Of a stretch of 64,000 nucleotides of DNA, positions 55,221 through 64,000 are shown in pieces (the first letter of the stretch is position 1; each line of letters begins with the position of its first letter). The position numbers and the translations under genes were made by a program. The stretch is from Robiginitomaculum antarcticum DSM 21748 (GTDB lineage Bacteria; Pseudomonadota; Alphaproteobacteria; Caulobacterales; Maricaulaceae). The DNA lies in contig NZ_KB823011.1 in the NCBI RefSeq assembly GCF_000365025.1, positions 434,001 through 498,000 on the forward strand, written 5' to 3'. The notes under the pieces were generated by a model. It saw only the letters and a program-made list of their open reading frames with translations, was not told the origin of the DNA and searched no databases.

Positions 55221-56518
55221 AATCGCGCGCGGGGCCGGATTTTTCGTGTCATTTTAGACTCGGCGAAATCATCGTCTGTCGGGACTCGGCCAAATGCAAT
55301 TTTAGCGCCGGCATAGCCGCCGGGCAGCGCTTCACGCGGTCCCAAATGAATGAGCGCCTGACCTGATTTTGAATTGATACTGTCCATCACATCACTGAGT
55401 TTTTCACGGGATGTCCTTGTCGCGTTTTCTTCGCTCCAGGTAAAGAGATCGCCCGGTGTTTCCTCCGGCTTTGACAGGCCGTGTAGGGTTACGCTGACTT
55501 TTTTGACCCGTTTACTACGCGACACGGCGATCATCGCGGTGAAGGCCTGATCCATTTCCCCGACAAATCGAAAATCATCCTTTGATGGCGGGAATTGCCG
55601 CTCTACGCCCAGCTTTTGCCCGTCGATGAAGGAGAGTGAAATCGAGAGTTTCCGTGCGTAAAATCCGTCCGCGCGCAGCCGCCTTGCCGCCTTGCAGGTG
55701 AGCAGACGTAAGCATTCTTTTGCCCGGTCGGGATAAGACCATTCACGCGTCAAAATCCGGCCATGGCCAAACATCCGGCGCTTTGTCGGGGGCCGCATGA
55801 CCGGATAGCCCTTAAGCTGTGCCCAGAGGCGCTCGCCTTCAATATTGCCCCACAAAGCGCGCGCCTGTTTGGCCGATATGGCGAGGAGTTGCTCCATATT
55901 CCAGATTCCGGCCGCGTCCAGCCGACGTAAATTGCCTTTGGCGACACCGGGGATATCACCCAGCGGCACATTTAATAATTTACCCGGCATATCGGCGGGA
56001 TGGAGCACAACAAAACCATTTGGTTTTTCCATCTCAGAGCAAATCTTGGCCAGAAGCTGATTTGCGGCCAGACCGATAGAGGGCGTTACATATTCGCCAA
56101 TATCAAGGCGGATATCCGTCTGAATTTTGCGGGCAATCTCGATCGCTTGTGCGCGGGTAAAGCCGCGAAGGTCGCATTCCATTTCGTCAATCGACCAAAC
56201 CTTTTCGACTTTTAAATGCCGTTCGATACACGCAATGATCCGCTTATGGTAATCGACATACACGTCATGGCGGGCGGGTAGGAGTGTGATTTCAGGGCAA
56301 AGGTCTCTGCACTCGGCGGTCTTCGTCCCGCGCTTAATGCCTGCGGCTTTAGCTTGGTAACAACAGGCGATAACCCCTGAATATTGGGAGTCAAATGGCT
56401 GCACGCCCACAGGACGGCCATGGAGCGCAGGATTGTCCTGCTTCTCCACATTAGCAAAGAAGGCATCGAAATCAATATATAGCGTTTGCAGCTCTGTTGG
56501 GACGGTACGTTCTCTCAT
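55217..56518 (-). CDS. Y-family (DinB/UmuC-type) translesion DNA polymerase
   Basis: A 433-residue lesion-bypass polymerase. The catalytic acidic residues are in LYIDFDAFFANVE and VWSIDEMECDLRG. The fingers/palm segment YSGVIACCYQAKAAGIKRGTK, the thumb helix-hairpin-helix (DIPGVAKGNLRRLDAAGI) and a little-finger domain (about 245-380) follow. There is no obvious clamp-binding motif at the basic C-terminus. ATG 56518 is chosen because a LexA box lies 5-19 nt upstream, inside the longer TTG-started frame. No ribosome binding site is visible there. It forms an operon with the UDG-like gene. Confidence 0.92.
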   Translation of the reverse strand: MRERTVPTELQTLYIDFDAFFANVEKQDNPALHGRPVGVQPFDSQYSGVIACCYQAKAAGIKRGTKTAECRDLCPEITLLPARHDVYVDYHKRIIACIERHLKVEKVWSIDEMECDLRGFTRAQAIEIARKIQTDIRLDIGEYVTPSIGLAANQLLAKICSEMEKPNGFVVLHPADMPGKLLNVPLGDIPGVAKGNLRRLDAAGIWNMEQLLAISAKQARALWGNIEGERLWAQLKGYPVMRPPTKRRMFGHGRILTREWSYPDRAKECLRLLTCKAARRLRADGFYARKLSISLSFIDGQKLGVERQFPPSKDDFRFVGEMDQAFTAMIAVSRSKRVKKVSVTLHGLSKPEETPGDLFTWSEENATRTSREKLSDVMDSINSKSGQALIHLGPREALPGGYAGAKIAFGRVPTDDDFAESKMTRKIRPRARL

Positions 56519-56522
56519 AGCA

Positions 56523-56537
56523 GAACATAAGCAGAAC
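56523..56537 (-). promoter_or_regulatory. LexA (SOS) box, GAAC-N7-GAAC
   Basis: GAACATAAGCAGAAC is an exact match to the direct-repeat LexA operator of alphaproteobacteria (GTTC-N7-GTTC on the coding strand). It ends 5 nt before the start codon of the Y-family polymerase, so LexA would block transcription initiation of the polymerase-UDG operon. Confidence 0.85.
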
Positions 56538-56634
56538 ATATTAGCTCTGTCCAATCAGAAACACTTAACCATCCACAACATTTGCCTGCGCGGCGAAACC
56601 TGCTAGCACAGACAAAACCAATAGGATATTTGCC

Positions 56635-57840
56635 ATGACCCGCGCTAATTTTTTCGCTGACCTTTCAAATGAGCTAGCCGATATTGCCGATGCCGGGATG
56701 TATAAAACCGAGCGTCTCATTACGAGCAAACAGGCCGTCGAGATCACGGTTACGGATAATGGCAAGACGCGCGACGTCCTGAATTTTTGCGCGAATAATT
56801 ATCTGGGCCTCGCCGACCATCCCGATCTGATTGCCGCGAGCAAAACCGCGCTGGATGACCACGGCTTCGGCATGGCCAGCGTGCGTTTTATTTGCGGAAC
56901 GCAAGTGCAGCATAGAACGCTGGAGCAAAAGCTGGCCAAATGGCTCGGTTATGACGACACCATTCTTTATGCAGCGTGTTTTGATGCCAATGGGGGACTA
57001 TTTGAGCCGCTATTGGGTAAGGAAGACGCGATAGTCTCCGACAGTCTCAATCATGCCTCAATCATTGACGGTATACGCCTGTGCAAGGCGGCGCGCTACC
57101 GCTATGCCAATTCCGATATGGCCGATCTGGACACACAGCTCAAGGCGGCACGCGCGGCGGGCGCGCGGCGTATTATAATCGCCACGGATGGCGTATTTTC
57201 GATGGATGGCTTCGTCGCCAAGCTAGCGCAAATTTGTGATCTGGCTGATAAATATGAGGCGTTGGTCATGGTGGATGATTGCCACGCAACAGGCTTTATG
57301 GGCAAGAGTGGCCGCGGCAGCGCGGAACATACAGGCGCGCTGGGCCGCGTCGATATATTGACCGGAACGCTTGGCAAAGCCCTTGGCGGCGGCATGGGCG
57401 GGTTTACCTGCGCGCGGCAGGAAGTCGTCGACATGCTCCGCCAGAAATCACGGCCTTACCTGTTTTCCAACAGTCTGGCTCCTTCACTGGTAGGCGCGAG
57501 CCTCAAAGCGATAGAGATGGCTGAGCAGGGCGATGATATGCGTGAACGTCTCCGGCGCAATTCCGCGCAATTCCGCAAAGGCATGAGCGCAGCCGGATTT
57601 GATTTGCAGCCCGGCGACCACCCGATCATTCCGGTTATGTTATATGAGGCGGATTTGGCACAAAAATTTGCTGAGAAGCTGCTGGATGAAGGTATCTACG
57701 TCATCGGATTTTTCTATCCCGTCGTCGCCAAAGGAAATGCCCGCATACGAACGCAAATGAGCGCGGCGCATACGCCTGAGCATATTGACCGCGCGATCGC
57801 CGCATTTACAAAAGTCGGTAAAGAGCTGGGCGTAATCTAA
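56635..57840 (+). CDS. kbl: Glycine C-acetyltransferase (2-amino-3-ketobutyrate CoA ligase)
   Basis: A 401-residue PLP enzyme of the alpha-oxoamine synthase family, cleaving 2-amino-3-ketobutyrate with CoA to glycine and acetyl-CoA. It shows [56 protein letters not shown], and the PLP lysine in [15 protein letters not shown]. It works with the threonine dehydrogenase encoded at 58577. AGGA precedes the ATG. Its stop overlaps that of the opposite-strand ZIP gene by 4 nt. Confidence 0.96.
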   Translation: MTRANFFADLSNELADIADAGMYKTERLITSKQAVEITVTDNGKTRDVLNFCANNYLGLADHPDLIAASKTALDDHGFGMASVRFICGTQVQHRTLEQKLAKWLGYDDTILYAACFDANGGLFEPLLGKEDAIVSDSLNHASIIDGIRLCKAARYRYANSDMADLDTQLKAARAAGARRIIIATDGVFSMDGFVAKLAQICDLADKYEALVMVDDCHATGFMGKSGRGSAEHTGALGRVDILTGTLGKALGGGMGGFTCARQEVVDMLRQKSRPYLFSNSLAPSLVGASLKAIEMAEQGDDMRERLRRNSAQFRKGMSAAGFDLQPGDHPIIPVMLYEADLAQKFAEKLLDEGIYVIGFFYPVVAKGNARIRTQMSAAHTPEHIDRAIAAFTKVGKELGVI

Positions 57841-58538
57841 TGACTGATCTCCTGCAGGCAGATCGCCAGTACCAAACCTAAAGTCACAGCAATACCGGCC
57901 ATATGCCGCGTATTTTTGTAAGCGCTTGGGAAAATCTCGGTGGCGAGCGAGGCAATAACTGTTCCGGCTGTAAAGGCCTGAATATAGCTAAGGGTGACAT
58001 CCTGAACATGCGCAAAAGCCAGATTGCCCAGCACAGCTGCCGCAATCAGGAGACAGGCGGTTCCCGACCAGATGGTAAGAATGCTTTTTTTACTGCGGCC
58101 TGCCTTTTTCATCTCTTGAGCCGCGCCGGCGGCTTCAGGCAAATTGGATAGAAAAATTGATCCGGCCAGAGCCGTAACAGCCATCGGACCGGCGGATATT
58201 AGGGCCACGCCCAATGCAATATTTTCAGGAACCCCGTCCAGCGTGACTGCGGCTACAAGGCCAAGTCCATCTGGGTTATCAGTTTTCTTATCGATACGAT
58301 GATTAACTCCCGTAAAGACAATTCCGCCGAGCATGACGGCAATTACAACAGGCCACAGAGACGCAATTTCTATGGACGGCATGATAAGTTCAGCGGTAAC
58401 GGCATAAATCAGCGCGCCGCCCGCTAGCGCCAAGAGGAATCCCGAAGCTTTATCATTGAACCACCTGGACAGGCCGATCACGGCACCGATGATTAGGGCT
58501 AGTGAAACAATAACAGAAACGATAAGAACGGTGAGCAT
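57837..58538 (-). CDS. ZIP family metal transporter
   Basis: A 233-residue membrane protein with about seven to eight helices. The ZIP metal site is seen as [15 protein letters not shown] in helix IV and [19 protein letters not shown] in helix V. The usual first His of the HNxPEG motif is Asp here, which may change metal preference. It probably imports Zn2+, Fe2+ or Mn2+. It lies on the opposite strand between kbl and tdh, interrupting a pair that is usually adjacent, and is divergent from tdh with 38 nt between starts. Confidence 0.88.
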   Translation of the reverse strand: MLTVLIVSVIVSLALIIGAVIGLSRWFNDKASGFLLALAGGALIYAVTAELIMPSIEIASLWPVVIAVMLGGIVFTGVNHRIDKKTDNPDGLGLVAAVTLDGVPENIALGVALISAGPMAVTALAGSIFLSNLPEAAGAAQEMKKAGRSKKSILTIWSGTACLLIAAAVLGNLAFAHVQDVTLSYIQAFTAGTVIASLATEIFPSAYKNTRHMAGIAVTLGLVLAICLQEISH

Positions 58539-58576
58539 AAACCCTCAGAATTGCAACGACGCGACAGGAGATCCCA

Positions 58577-59623
58577 TTGGTTGAGACTATGAAAGCTTTG
58601 GTCAAGGCGAAATCGCAAAAAGGTCTGTGGATGCAGGACGTCCCTGTCCCGACCATAGAGCCGGACGAAGTCTTGATCCGTATTCATAAAACCGCGATTT
58701 GTGGTACGGATATGCATATTTATAAATGGGACGAATGGGCACAGAAAAATATCCCTGTCCCTATGGTTGTCGGGCATGAATATGGCGGTATTGTCGCCGC
58801 TGTCGGCTCGACCGTGCGCCGCGTCAAAGTCGGAGATAAAGTCTCGGGTGAAGGCCATATCGTCGGCAACCGCTCCCGCAATGCCCGGGCGGGACGCTTC
58901 CATCTTGACCCCGACACCAAAGGCATTGGCGTTAATTTGCCCGGTGCGTTCGCCGAGTATCTCGCCCTACCGGAATTTAACATCATACCGCTGAATGATG
59001 ATTTTGATCTGGACATTGCAGCGATTTTGGATCCGATGGGCAATGCCGTGCATACTGCGCTCGCCTTTGATCTGGTGGGGGAGGACGTCTTAATTACGGG
59101 CGCAGGCCCGATCGGAATCATGGCCGCTGCTATCGCGCGGCGGGCAGGAGCGCGCCGCATTATGTTGACCGATGTCAATGATTGGCGGCTTAATTTGGCC
59201 CGTAAAGTCGCGCCGGATATTCGCACGGTTAATGTTTTGAATGAGAACCCGCGCGAGGTCATGCTTGCCATAGGTATGCGCGAGGGTTTTGACGTTGGGC
59301 TGGAGATGAGCGGGCAGCAAAGCGCCTTCGATACGATGCTCGATCTGATGTTGATGGGCGGGAATATTGCCATGCTCGGCATACCATCAAAGCCTTATCC
59401 GGTTGATCTGGGTAAAATTGTCGGTAAGGCGCTGACTCTGCGCGGTATTTATGGCCGCCAAATGTATGATACTTGGTATAAAATGCTGGCCATGCTGGAT
59501 AGCGGTCTGGATATGCGCGCGATGATTACCCACCATTTCGATGCAGTGGATTTTCAAGATGCATTCGATCTTATGGAGACAGGAAAAAGCGGCAAAGTGA
59601 TATTGGATTGGACGAAATTTTGA
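58577..59623 (+). CDS. tdh: L-threonine 3-dehydrogenase lacking the structural zinc site
   Basis: A 348-residue medium-chain dehydrogenase oxidising threonine to 2-amino-3-ketobutyrate with NAD. The catalytic zinc ligands are kept (Cys42 in AICGTDMH, His67-Glu68 in VVGHEYGG), as are [30 protein letters not shown] and the [14 protein letters not shown] segment typical of TDH. All four cysteines of the structural zinc lobe are replaced: [21 protein letters not shown] has Gly97, Ser100, Ala103 and Asp111 instead. TTG 58577 is preferred as start because AGGAG ends 6 nt before it; ATG 58589 is in frame but 18 nt away. It acts with kbl. Confidence 0.94.
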   Translation: MVETMKALVKAKSQKGLWMQDVPVPTIEPDEVLIRIHKTAICGTDMHIYKWDEWAQKNIPVPMVVGHEYGGIVAAVGSTVRRVKVGDKVSGEGHIVGNRSRNARAGRFHLDPDTKGIGVNLPGAFAEYLALPEFNIIPLNDDFDLDIAAILDPMGNAVHTALAFDLVGEDVLITGAGPIGIMAAAIARRAGARRIMLTDVNDWRLNLARKVAPDIRTVNVLNENPREVMLAIGMREGFDVGLEMSGQQSAFDTMLDLMLMGGNIAMLGIPSKPYPVDLGKIVGKALTLRGIYGRQMYDTWYKMLAMLDSGLDMRAMITHHFDAVDFQDAFDLMETGKSGKVILDWTKF

Positions 59624-60300
59624 GCGTCAAGGACGACCACATTGCGCTGACGGGCTATGATCGCCGCTCCGAAATTGAAATGCAGGCCCGCGCCCAAGCG
59701 GTGCTGGATACATTATTGACCCGGCGCTCTATTCGAGACTTTTCAGATGAGCCTGTGCCGCGCGATTTGATAGAAACCTGCATCCGCGCCGCCGGAACCG
59801 CGCCAAGCGGGGCCAATCATCAGCCTTGGCATTTCGTCGCGATTTCTAATTCTGAGACGAAACGGCAAATCCGCATGGCTGCCGAGGCTGAAGAGGCTGA
59901 GTTTTACGGTGGCCGTGCCAGCGAAGAATGGCTGGACGCTCTTGCTCCGCTCGGAACAGATGCCAGCAAGCCATTTCTGGAAACCGCGCCTTGGCTCATC
60001 GCAGTGTTTGCACAGCGCCGCGGCGGCGAAACCCCGGGGCAGGACAAAAAGAACTATTACGTGACTGAGAGCGTCGGCCTCGCGACAGGTATGCTCATTA
60101 CAGCCCTGCACAGTGCGGGGCTTGGGACGCTAACCCATACGCCTGCGCCCATGGGCTTTCTGACTGAAATTTGCGGGCGTCCAAAATCCGAAAAACCATT
60201 CGTTCTGATGGTCGTGGGTTATCCCGCGATAGATTGCACAATTCCCAAACACGCTTTGATCAAAAAAGATCTACCGGAAATTACGACATTTATGGAGTAG
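59620..60300 (+). CDS. Nitroreductase-family flavoprotein, iodotyrosine-deiodinase-like
   Basis: A flavoprotein of about 226 residues. It contains [13 protein letters not shown], the FMN-binding [18 protein letters not shown] and a C-terminal MVVGYPA. The lid-like [12 protein letters not shown] stretch, with Glu and Tyr as in the substrate-binding lid of iodotyrosine deiodinases, is followed by SKPFLETAP carrying a lysine. This resembles the IYD subgroup more than classic nitroreductases, so reductive dehalogenation of halotyrosines is possible; this is inference. The TTG at 59620 overlaps the tdh stop by 4 nt; a TTG at 59608 is an alternative start. It is probably co-transcribed with tdh. 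Confidence 0.85.
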   Translation: MSVKDDHIALTGYDRRSEIEMQARAQAVLDTLLTRRSIRDFSDEPVPRDLIETCIRAAGTAPSGANHQPWHFVAISNSETKRQIRMAAEAEEAEFYGGRASEEWLDALAPLGTDASKPFLETAPWLIAVFAQRRGGETPGQDKKNYYVTESVGLATGMLITALHSAGLGTLTHTPAPMGFLTEICGRPKSEKPFVLMVVGYPAIDCTIPKHALIKKDLPEITTFME

Positions 60301-60390
60301 TCAATCTGCTACGGTAAATGTTTAACCGACATATCACCTATACGTTTTGAACACTTGCACTACAGCGCGGGGTAGCGCATAGCGCGCGGC

Positions 60391-61656
60391 ATGAGAAAAC
60401 CGGTCGGCATACAGCATTTATCGAACGCTCCTTTGCCTATGCCTGTATGGGAATTCGTGGGCATGGTCGCATGCATGATTGCTCTGAACGCGCTGGCAAT
60501 TGATGTCATGTTGCCGGCCTTAGGCGTCATCGGTGAGCATTTTGAGCTTCAAAATCCCAATCACCAGCAATTTATACTTTATGCTTATATTGCCGGATTT
60601 GGCGCGCCGCAGCTAATTTTCGGTCCCATTAGTGACCGGTTCGGGCGCAAGGGTTTGTTGAATATATGTTTGATCGGCTATGCGGCTATGGGCGTTTTAT
60701 GCATGATTGCGCCAAGCTTTACTCTGCTGCTCGTCGCCCGTTTTGTTCACGGCGTCTTCTCGTCTGGCGTCCGCGTCATCGGCGTATCAATTGTACGCGA
60801 CCTTATGGCCGGGCGGGCTATGGCGCGTATTATGTCCCTTGTCATGACCGTCTTTATGATTGTTCCGATTATTGCGCCGGCTATCGGGCAGGGCATTATG
60901 ACATTTGCTGATTGGCATTGGACGTTCGGCGTTACGGCAATCGGCGCGATCGGATTGATAATTTGGGCGCATATAAGATTGCCCGAAACTTTGCCGGAAG
61001 ACCACCGTCAGGATTTGAAGTTTAGCCGGGTAATGAAGAGCTTTTGGTCGGTTCTATCGACCCGCGTCACCTGCGGATATATGGTCGCCAGCGGCGTCAT
61101 CTTTGGGTCTCTATTTTCATTTATCGCGGCCAGCGAGCAGATTTTTGATGTTGTATTCGGACGTGGCGATCAATTTGCGTTGTGGTTTGCCATTATTGCG
61201 GGTGCTTTGGCCGTATCGAATTTTGCAAATTCAAAGATTGTCGAAGCCATCGGGATGCGCCGCATCAGTCATACTGTTCTATTCGTATTTATTACAATGT
61301 CGGCCGCGACAGCTCTGACTATGAGTATTGTCGGGCCGAATTTGTATGTCTTCCTGCCGATGTTCTGCATTGTTTTTGGATGTTTCGGTATGATGGGCGC
61401 GAATTTCTCGGCGCTGGCTATGGAAGCACAGGGCAATATTGCCGGTACGGCCAGTGCTGTTTACGGCTTTTTCACAACCACTGTCGCTGCCGGATTTGGC
61501 TGGATTGTCTCCAGCCAATTTAACGGCAGCGTTGTGCCGATGATGATAGGATTTGTGGGTCTGGGACTATTATCTCTATTTATCATTACATATACCGAAA
61601 AGGGAAAGCTCTTCGGTATAGGCGAGGGTAAAGAAGACGAAACAGTTAACGTTTAG
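60391..61656 (+). CDS. MFS transporter, Bcr/CflA drug-resistance type
   Basis: A 421-residue, 12-helix proton-driven exporter. Motif A FGPISDRFGRKGLLNI follows the second helix, and LAIDVMLPALGVIGEHF in the first helix is characteristic of the Bcr/CflA subfamily. There is also FVHGVFSSGVRVIGVSIVRDL in helices 4-5. It exports drugs or small metabolites, substrate unknown. A gap of about 90 nt separates it from the nitroreductase gene. Its stop overlaps that of the convergent ligase gene by 4 nt. Confidence 0.9.
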   Translation: MRKPVGIQHLSNAPLPMPVWEFVGMVACMIALNALAIDVMLPALGVIGEHFELQNPNHQQFILYAYIAGFGAPQLIFGPISDRFGRKGLLNICLIGYAAMGVLCMIAPSFTLLLVARFVHGVFSSGVRVIGVSIVRDLMAGRAMARIMSLVMTVFMIVPIIAPAIGQGIMTFADWHWTFGVTAIGAIGLIIWAHIRLPETLPEDHRQDLKFSRVMKSFWSVLSTRVTCGYMVASGVIFGSLFSFIAASEQIFDVVFGRGDQFALWFAIIAGALAVSNFANSKIVEAIGMRRISHTVLFVFITMSAATALTMSIVGPNLYVFLPMFCIVFGCFGMMGANFSALAMEAQGNIAGTASAVYGFFTTTVAAGFGWIVSSQFNGSVVPMMIGFVGLGLLSLFIITYTEKGKLFGIGEGKEDETVNV

Positions 61657-63272
61657 TCTAATACGTAGTCCTTATACTGAACCTTTAATTCCCGCTTGAG
61701 AATTTTACCGGTGGCACCAATCGGAAGCGCATCGGTAAATTCAATCGCGTCAGGCATCCACCATTTCGCGCATTTTGCCGCGATACATTCCTTTATTTCA
61801 GCCTTATCAGGCGTCTTACCCGCAACAGGCTGCACAATTAAAATTGGGCGCTCCTGCCATTTCTCGTGACGGACACCAATACACGCCGCCATCGCCACAT
61901 CCGGATGATCAGACGCCGCATTTTCGATCTCAATGGAGCTTACCCATTCGCCGCCGGATTTAATAACGTCTTTAGAGCGGTCAGTAATTTCCATATAGCC
62001 GTCGGGATGTAGCGCTGAAACATCACCCGTGCGGAACCATCCATCGTCGGTGAAAGCATCGCTACCCGCGCCTTTAAAATAACCTTTGGCGACCCAAGGC
62101 CCGCGCACATGTAAATGCCCGCTGGTCTCGCCGTCTTCGGGGAGAATTTTACCTTCATCATCAACAATGCGCATTTCCACACCGAAAATGCGCCGTCCGG
62201 CCAGTAGCTTATGAGGGACCGTGGATTCATAGTCAGGATAATCCGTCATCGGGTCGGGCGCATATGTACTGCCCAGCGGACTGGTCTCCGTCATACCCCA
62301 GCCTTGCTGCATGGGTATGCCCAGTTCTTGCTCGTAAGCGCGCAACAGTGATTCGGGCAGGGCCGAGCCGCCGACCAATGCCTTTTCAACAGTAGGCATA
62401 GACTGCTTGGTCTCGCGCAAATAGTTGAGAATACCTAGCCAGACAGTCGGCACGCCCGCCATGAGCGTGACTTTTTCCTGATTAATCATTTTGGTCAGGT
62501 TTTTACCATCCAGACCGGGCCCGGGCATGACAAGCTTTGCGCCAACCATAGCGGCTGAATAAACGAGCCCCCACGCGCTAACGTGGAACATGGGCACGAC
62601 GGCGAGGATCACTGCGTCTGCACGCGCGCCGATCACATCGGGAAATGAACCGGCCATGGCGTGAAGAATAGTCGAGCGATGAGAGTACAGGACGCCCTTG
62701 GGATCGCCTGTCGTTCCGGATGTATAACACAATGTACACGCCGTCTTCTCGTCAAACCGTGGCCACGTAATCGTGTCAGACGCGTGTTCTATAAAGCTCT
62801 CATAATCTTGAACTTCCGCCTTGTAGTCGGGCATTCCGGCTCTGTCGGATAGGCAGATGAATTTCTCGACCGATTTACAGTGGGTATGAATGCCGTCGAT
62901 AATCGGACCGAATGTCGTATCGAACATTATATATTTGTCTTCGGCATGGCTGATCATCCACGCAATTTGATCGGGCTTGAGACGGGGATTAATCGTGTGA
63001 ACAATTGCGCCGATGGAGCTGACCGCATAATAAATCTCGACATGACGGTAATTATTCCACGCAATCGTTGCAATCCGGTCTCCGGGTTTAACACCGGCGG
63101 AGAGCAGGGCATTTGCCAGTTTGCGAACGCGTTTGGCGCAGTCCGCCCATGTATAGCGGTGCTCCGTTCCATCCGTGTTCAATGTGTAGATTTCGCGGCG
63201 ATTATGCACCTTTGCCGCGTGTTCAATCAAATCTGAAATCATCAGATCGTGATCCATCATCAAGCCTTGCAT
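61653..63272 (-). CDS. Fatty-acid (DmdB-like) acyl-CoA ligase
   Basis: A 539-residue AMP-forming ligase of the ANL superfamily. A5-type P-loop CTLCYTSGTTGDPKGVLYSHRS, the GWGMTETSPLGS motif, DGWFRTGDVSALHPDGYMEITDRSKDVIKSGGEWVSS, and the catalytic lysine GATGKILKRELK are all intact. Length and the start (MMDHDLMISDLIEHAAKVH) fit medium/long-chain fatty acyl-CoA ligases, including the 3-methylmercaptopropionate ligase DmdB of marine bacteria. The exact acid is not readable. It is divergent from the dehydratase gene. Confidence 0.9.
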   Translation of the reverse strand: MQGLMMDHDLMISDLIEHAAKVHNRREIYTLNTDGTEHRYTWADCAKRVRKLANALLSAGVKPGDRIATIAWNNYRHVEIYYAVSSIGAIVHTINPRLKPDQIAWMISHAEDKYIMFDTTFGPIIDGIHTHCKSVEKFICLSDRAGMPDYKAEVQDYESFIEHASDTITWPRFDEKTACTLCYTSGTTGDPKGVLYSHRSTILHAMAGSFPDVIGARADAVILAVVPMFHVSAWGLVYSAAMVGAKLVMPGPGLDGKNLTKMINQEKVTLMAGVPTVWLGILNYLRETKQSMPTVEKALVGGSALPESLLRAYEQELGIPMQQGWGMTETSPLGSTYAPDPMTDYPDYESTVPHKLLAGRRIFGVEMRIVDDEGKILPEDGETSGHLHVRGPWVAKGYFKGAGSDAFTDDGWFRTGDVSALHPDGYMEITDRSKDVIKSGGEWVSSIEIENAASDHPDVAMAACIGVRHEKWQERPILIVQPVAGKTPDKAEIKECIAAKCAKWWMPDAIEFTDALPIGATGKILKRELKVQYKDYVLD

Positions 63273-63360
63273 TATATATTCCCTTATGTGTTTTTATTGT
63301 TGCGCTCTTGTGTCAATTTACATCTATCAGGTCAATCAAAACGCCGCGCAGGGAGACAAT

Positions 63361-64000
63361 ATGAGCATAAATTATCATGATGTTGCGGACGCTTCGCAGC
63401 GTCTGAGGGGCAAAACAAAACTTACGCCGGTGCTTCAAAGCAAAGTGCTCTCGCAGATCGCCGGATACAATATTTTTTCCAAGGCCGAATGCCTTCAACA
63501 TACAGGGTCATTTAAATATCGCGGCGCTTATAACCGCCTCTCGGCGATGAGCGCAGATGAGCGCGCGAACGGTGTCGTGGCATTCTCATCAGGAAATCAC
63601 GCGCAAGGCGTAGCGCGCGCCGCTAAAGAATTGGGGATTGACGCAATTATCGTGATGCCGAGCGATGCGCCTAAAGTGAAAGTCGATGGCGTCCTTGCCG
63701 ATGGCGCGCGTATCCACAGCTACGATCGAATGACCGAGTCGCGTGAAAAGATTGCCGCAGATATATCCGCCCGCGACGGGCGGATCGTTGTTCCATCCTT
63801 TGACGACCTTTACATTATTGCCGGTCAAGGCACGGCCGGAATTGAACTCGCCAAACAATGCGAAGAGATGCATATAACGCTGGACGCGTTGATTATTTGT
63901 TTGGGCGGGGGCGGGCTTTGCGCGGGCATCAGTACGGCGTTCAAGCACTTGTCTCCGCACACCAAAATATTCGGCGCGGAGCCGGCAGATTATAACGATC
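63361..64000 (+). CDS. Threonine/serine dehydratase-like PLP enzyme, 3'-truncated by window edge
   Basis: The first 213 residues of a fold-type II PLP enzyme (threonine dehydratase or serine racemase type). Lys52 in TGSFKYRGAYNRL is the PLP lysine. SSGNHAQGVARAAKELG and the glycine-rich phosphate loop LGGGGLCAGI are present. AGGGAGA precedes ATG 63361. The frame is open at the window end, so the C-terminal part and any regulatory ACT domain are unseen. Together with kbl/tdh it points to threonine use as a carbon source. Confidence 0.92.
   Translation, partial: MSINYHDVADASQRLRGKTKLTPVLQSKVLSQIAGYNIFSKAECLQHTGSFKYRGAYNRLSAMSADERANGVVAFSSGNHAQGVARAAKELGIDAIIVMPSDAPKVKVDGVLADGARIHSYDRMTESREKIAADISARDGRIVVPSFDDLYIIAGQGTAGIELAKQCEEMHITLDALIICLGGGGLCAGISTAFKHLSPHTKIFGAEPADYND

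Overview
The window is a 64 kb chromosomal segment of an alphaproteobacterium. The evidence is the gene content and order: purC-purS-purQ-purL-bolA-grxD, the NDUFA12-like / DUF2155 / aat / accC-accB / aroQ neighbourhood, the DUF1476 ATPase-inhibitor zeta subunit, guaB-MAPEG-rsmB-guaA, HWE-family sensor kinases, and a GAAC-N7-GAAC LexA box. The moderate G+C content and the mix of genes fit a marine Hyphomonadaceae/Maricaulales-like lineage, but that placement is inference. About 57 protein-coding genes and one tRNA gene (Phe) can be supported. I saw no rRNA, CRISPR array, insertion sequence or prophage.

Layout. 0-3 kb: assimilatory sulfate reduction, with the end of the sulfite reductase gene overlapping a DUF934-CysH fusion. 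3-8 kb: purine synthesis, then BolA and monothiol glutaredoxin. 8.6-10.2 kb: three tandem secreted thioredoxin-like paralogues with divergent active sites. 10.5-15.5 kb: housekeeping genes (complex I accessory subunit, aat, acetyl-CoA carboxylase subunits, aroQ, thiS-thiG). 15.5-17.3 kb: an H-NOX haem sensor and its partner histidine kinase. 17.5-22.4 kb: an accessory stretch with a secreted lipase-like hydrolase, an orphan basic protein, a metal-type cluster (His-rich protein, DUF3147, HupE/UreJ-like, membrane anchor) with tiny coupled ORFs, and a degraded copy of the orphan gene's 5' end. 22.7-26 kb: HWE kinase plus single-domain response regulator, a DksA-type zinc finger and a YjdF-like membrane protein.

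26.4-40.6 kb: tRNA-Phe, feoAB, transketolase, a DUF442 phosphatase/sulfurtransferase-like gene with a SulP transporter, ppx/gppA-rlmE, a ParDE-type toxin-antitoxin pair with a clear operator, then guaB, MAPEG, an rRNA m5C methyltransferase and guaA. 40.9-47.5 kb: the most unusual region, a divergent chaperone-usher-like surface-fibre locus. It has a small secreted protein and a large outer-membrane barrel protein on the + strand, facing two related secreted subunits and a periplasmic chaperone on the - strand, with strong terminators. 47.7-54.6 kb: alpha-2-macroglobulin and its partner PbpC. 54.6-56.5 kb: an SOS-controlled operon of a Y-family polymerase and an Fe-S uracil-DNA-glycosylase-like protein. 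56.6-64 kb: threonine catabolism (kbl, tdh) around a ZIP transporter, an iodotyrosine-deiodinase-like nitroreductase, a Bcr/CflA-type MFS exporter, an acyl-CoA ligase and the start of a threonine dehydratase gene.

Many genes are packed with stop/start overlaps (purL/bolA, accB/accC, thiS/thiG, tkt/DUF442, polymerase/UDG), which indicates translationally coupled operons. All functional statements are read from sequence motifs and context; no database search was run.
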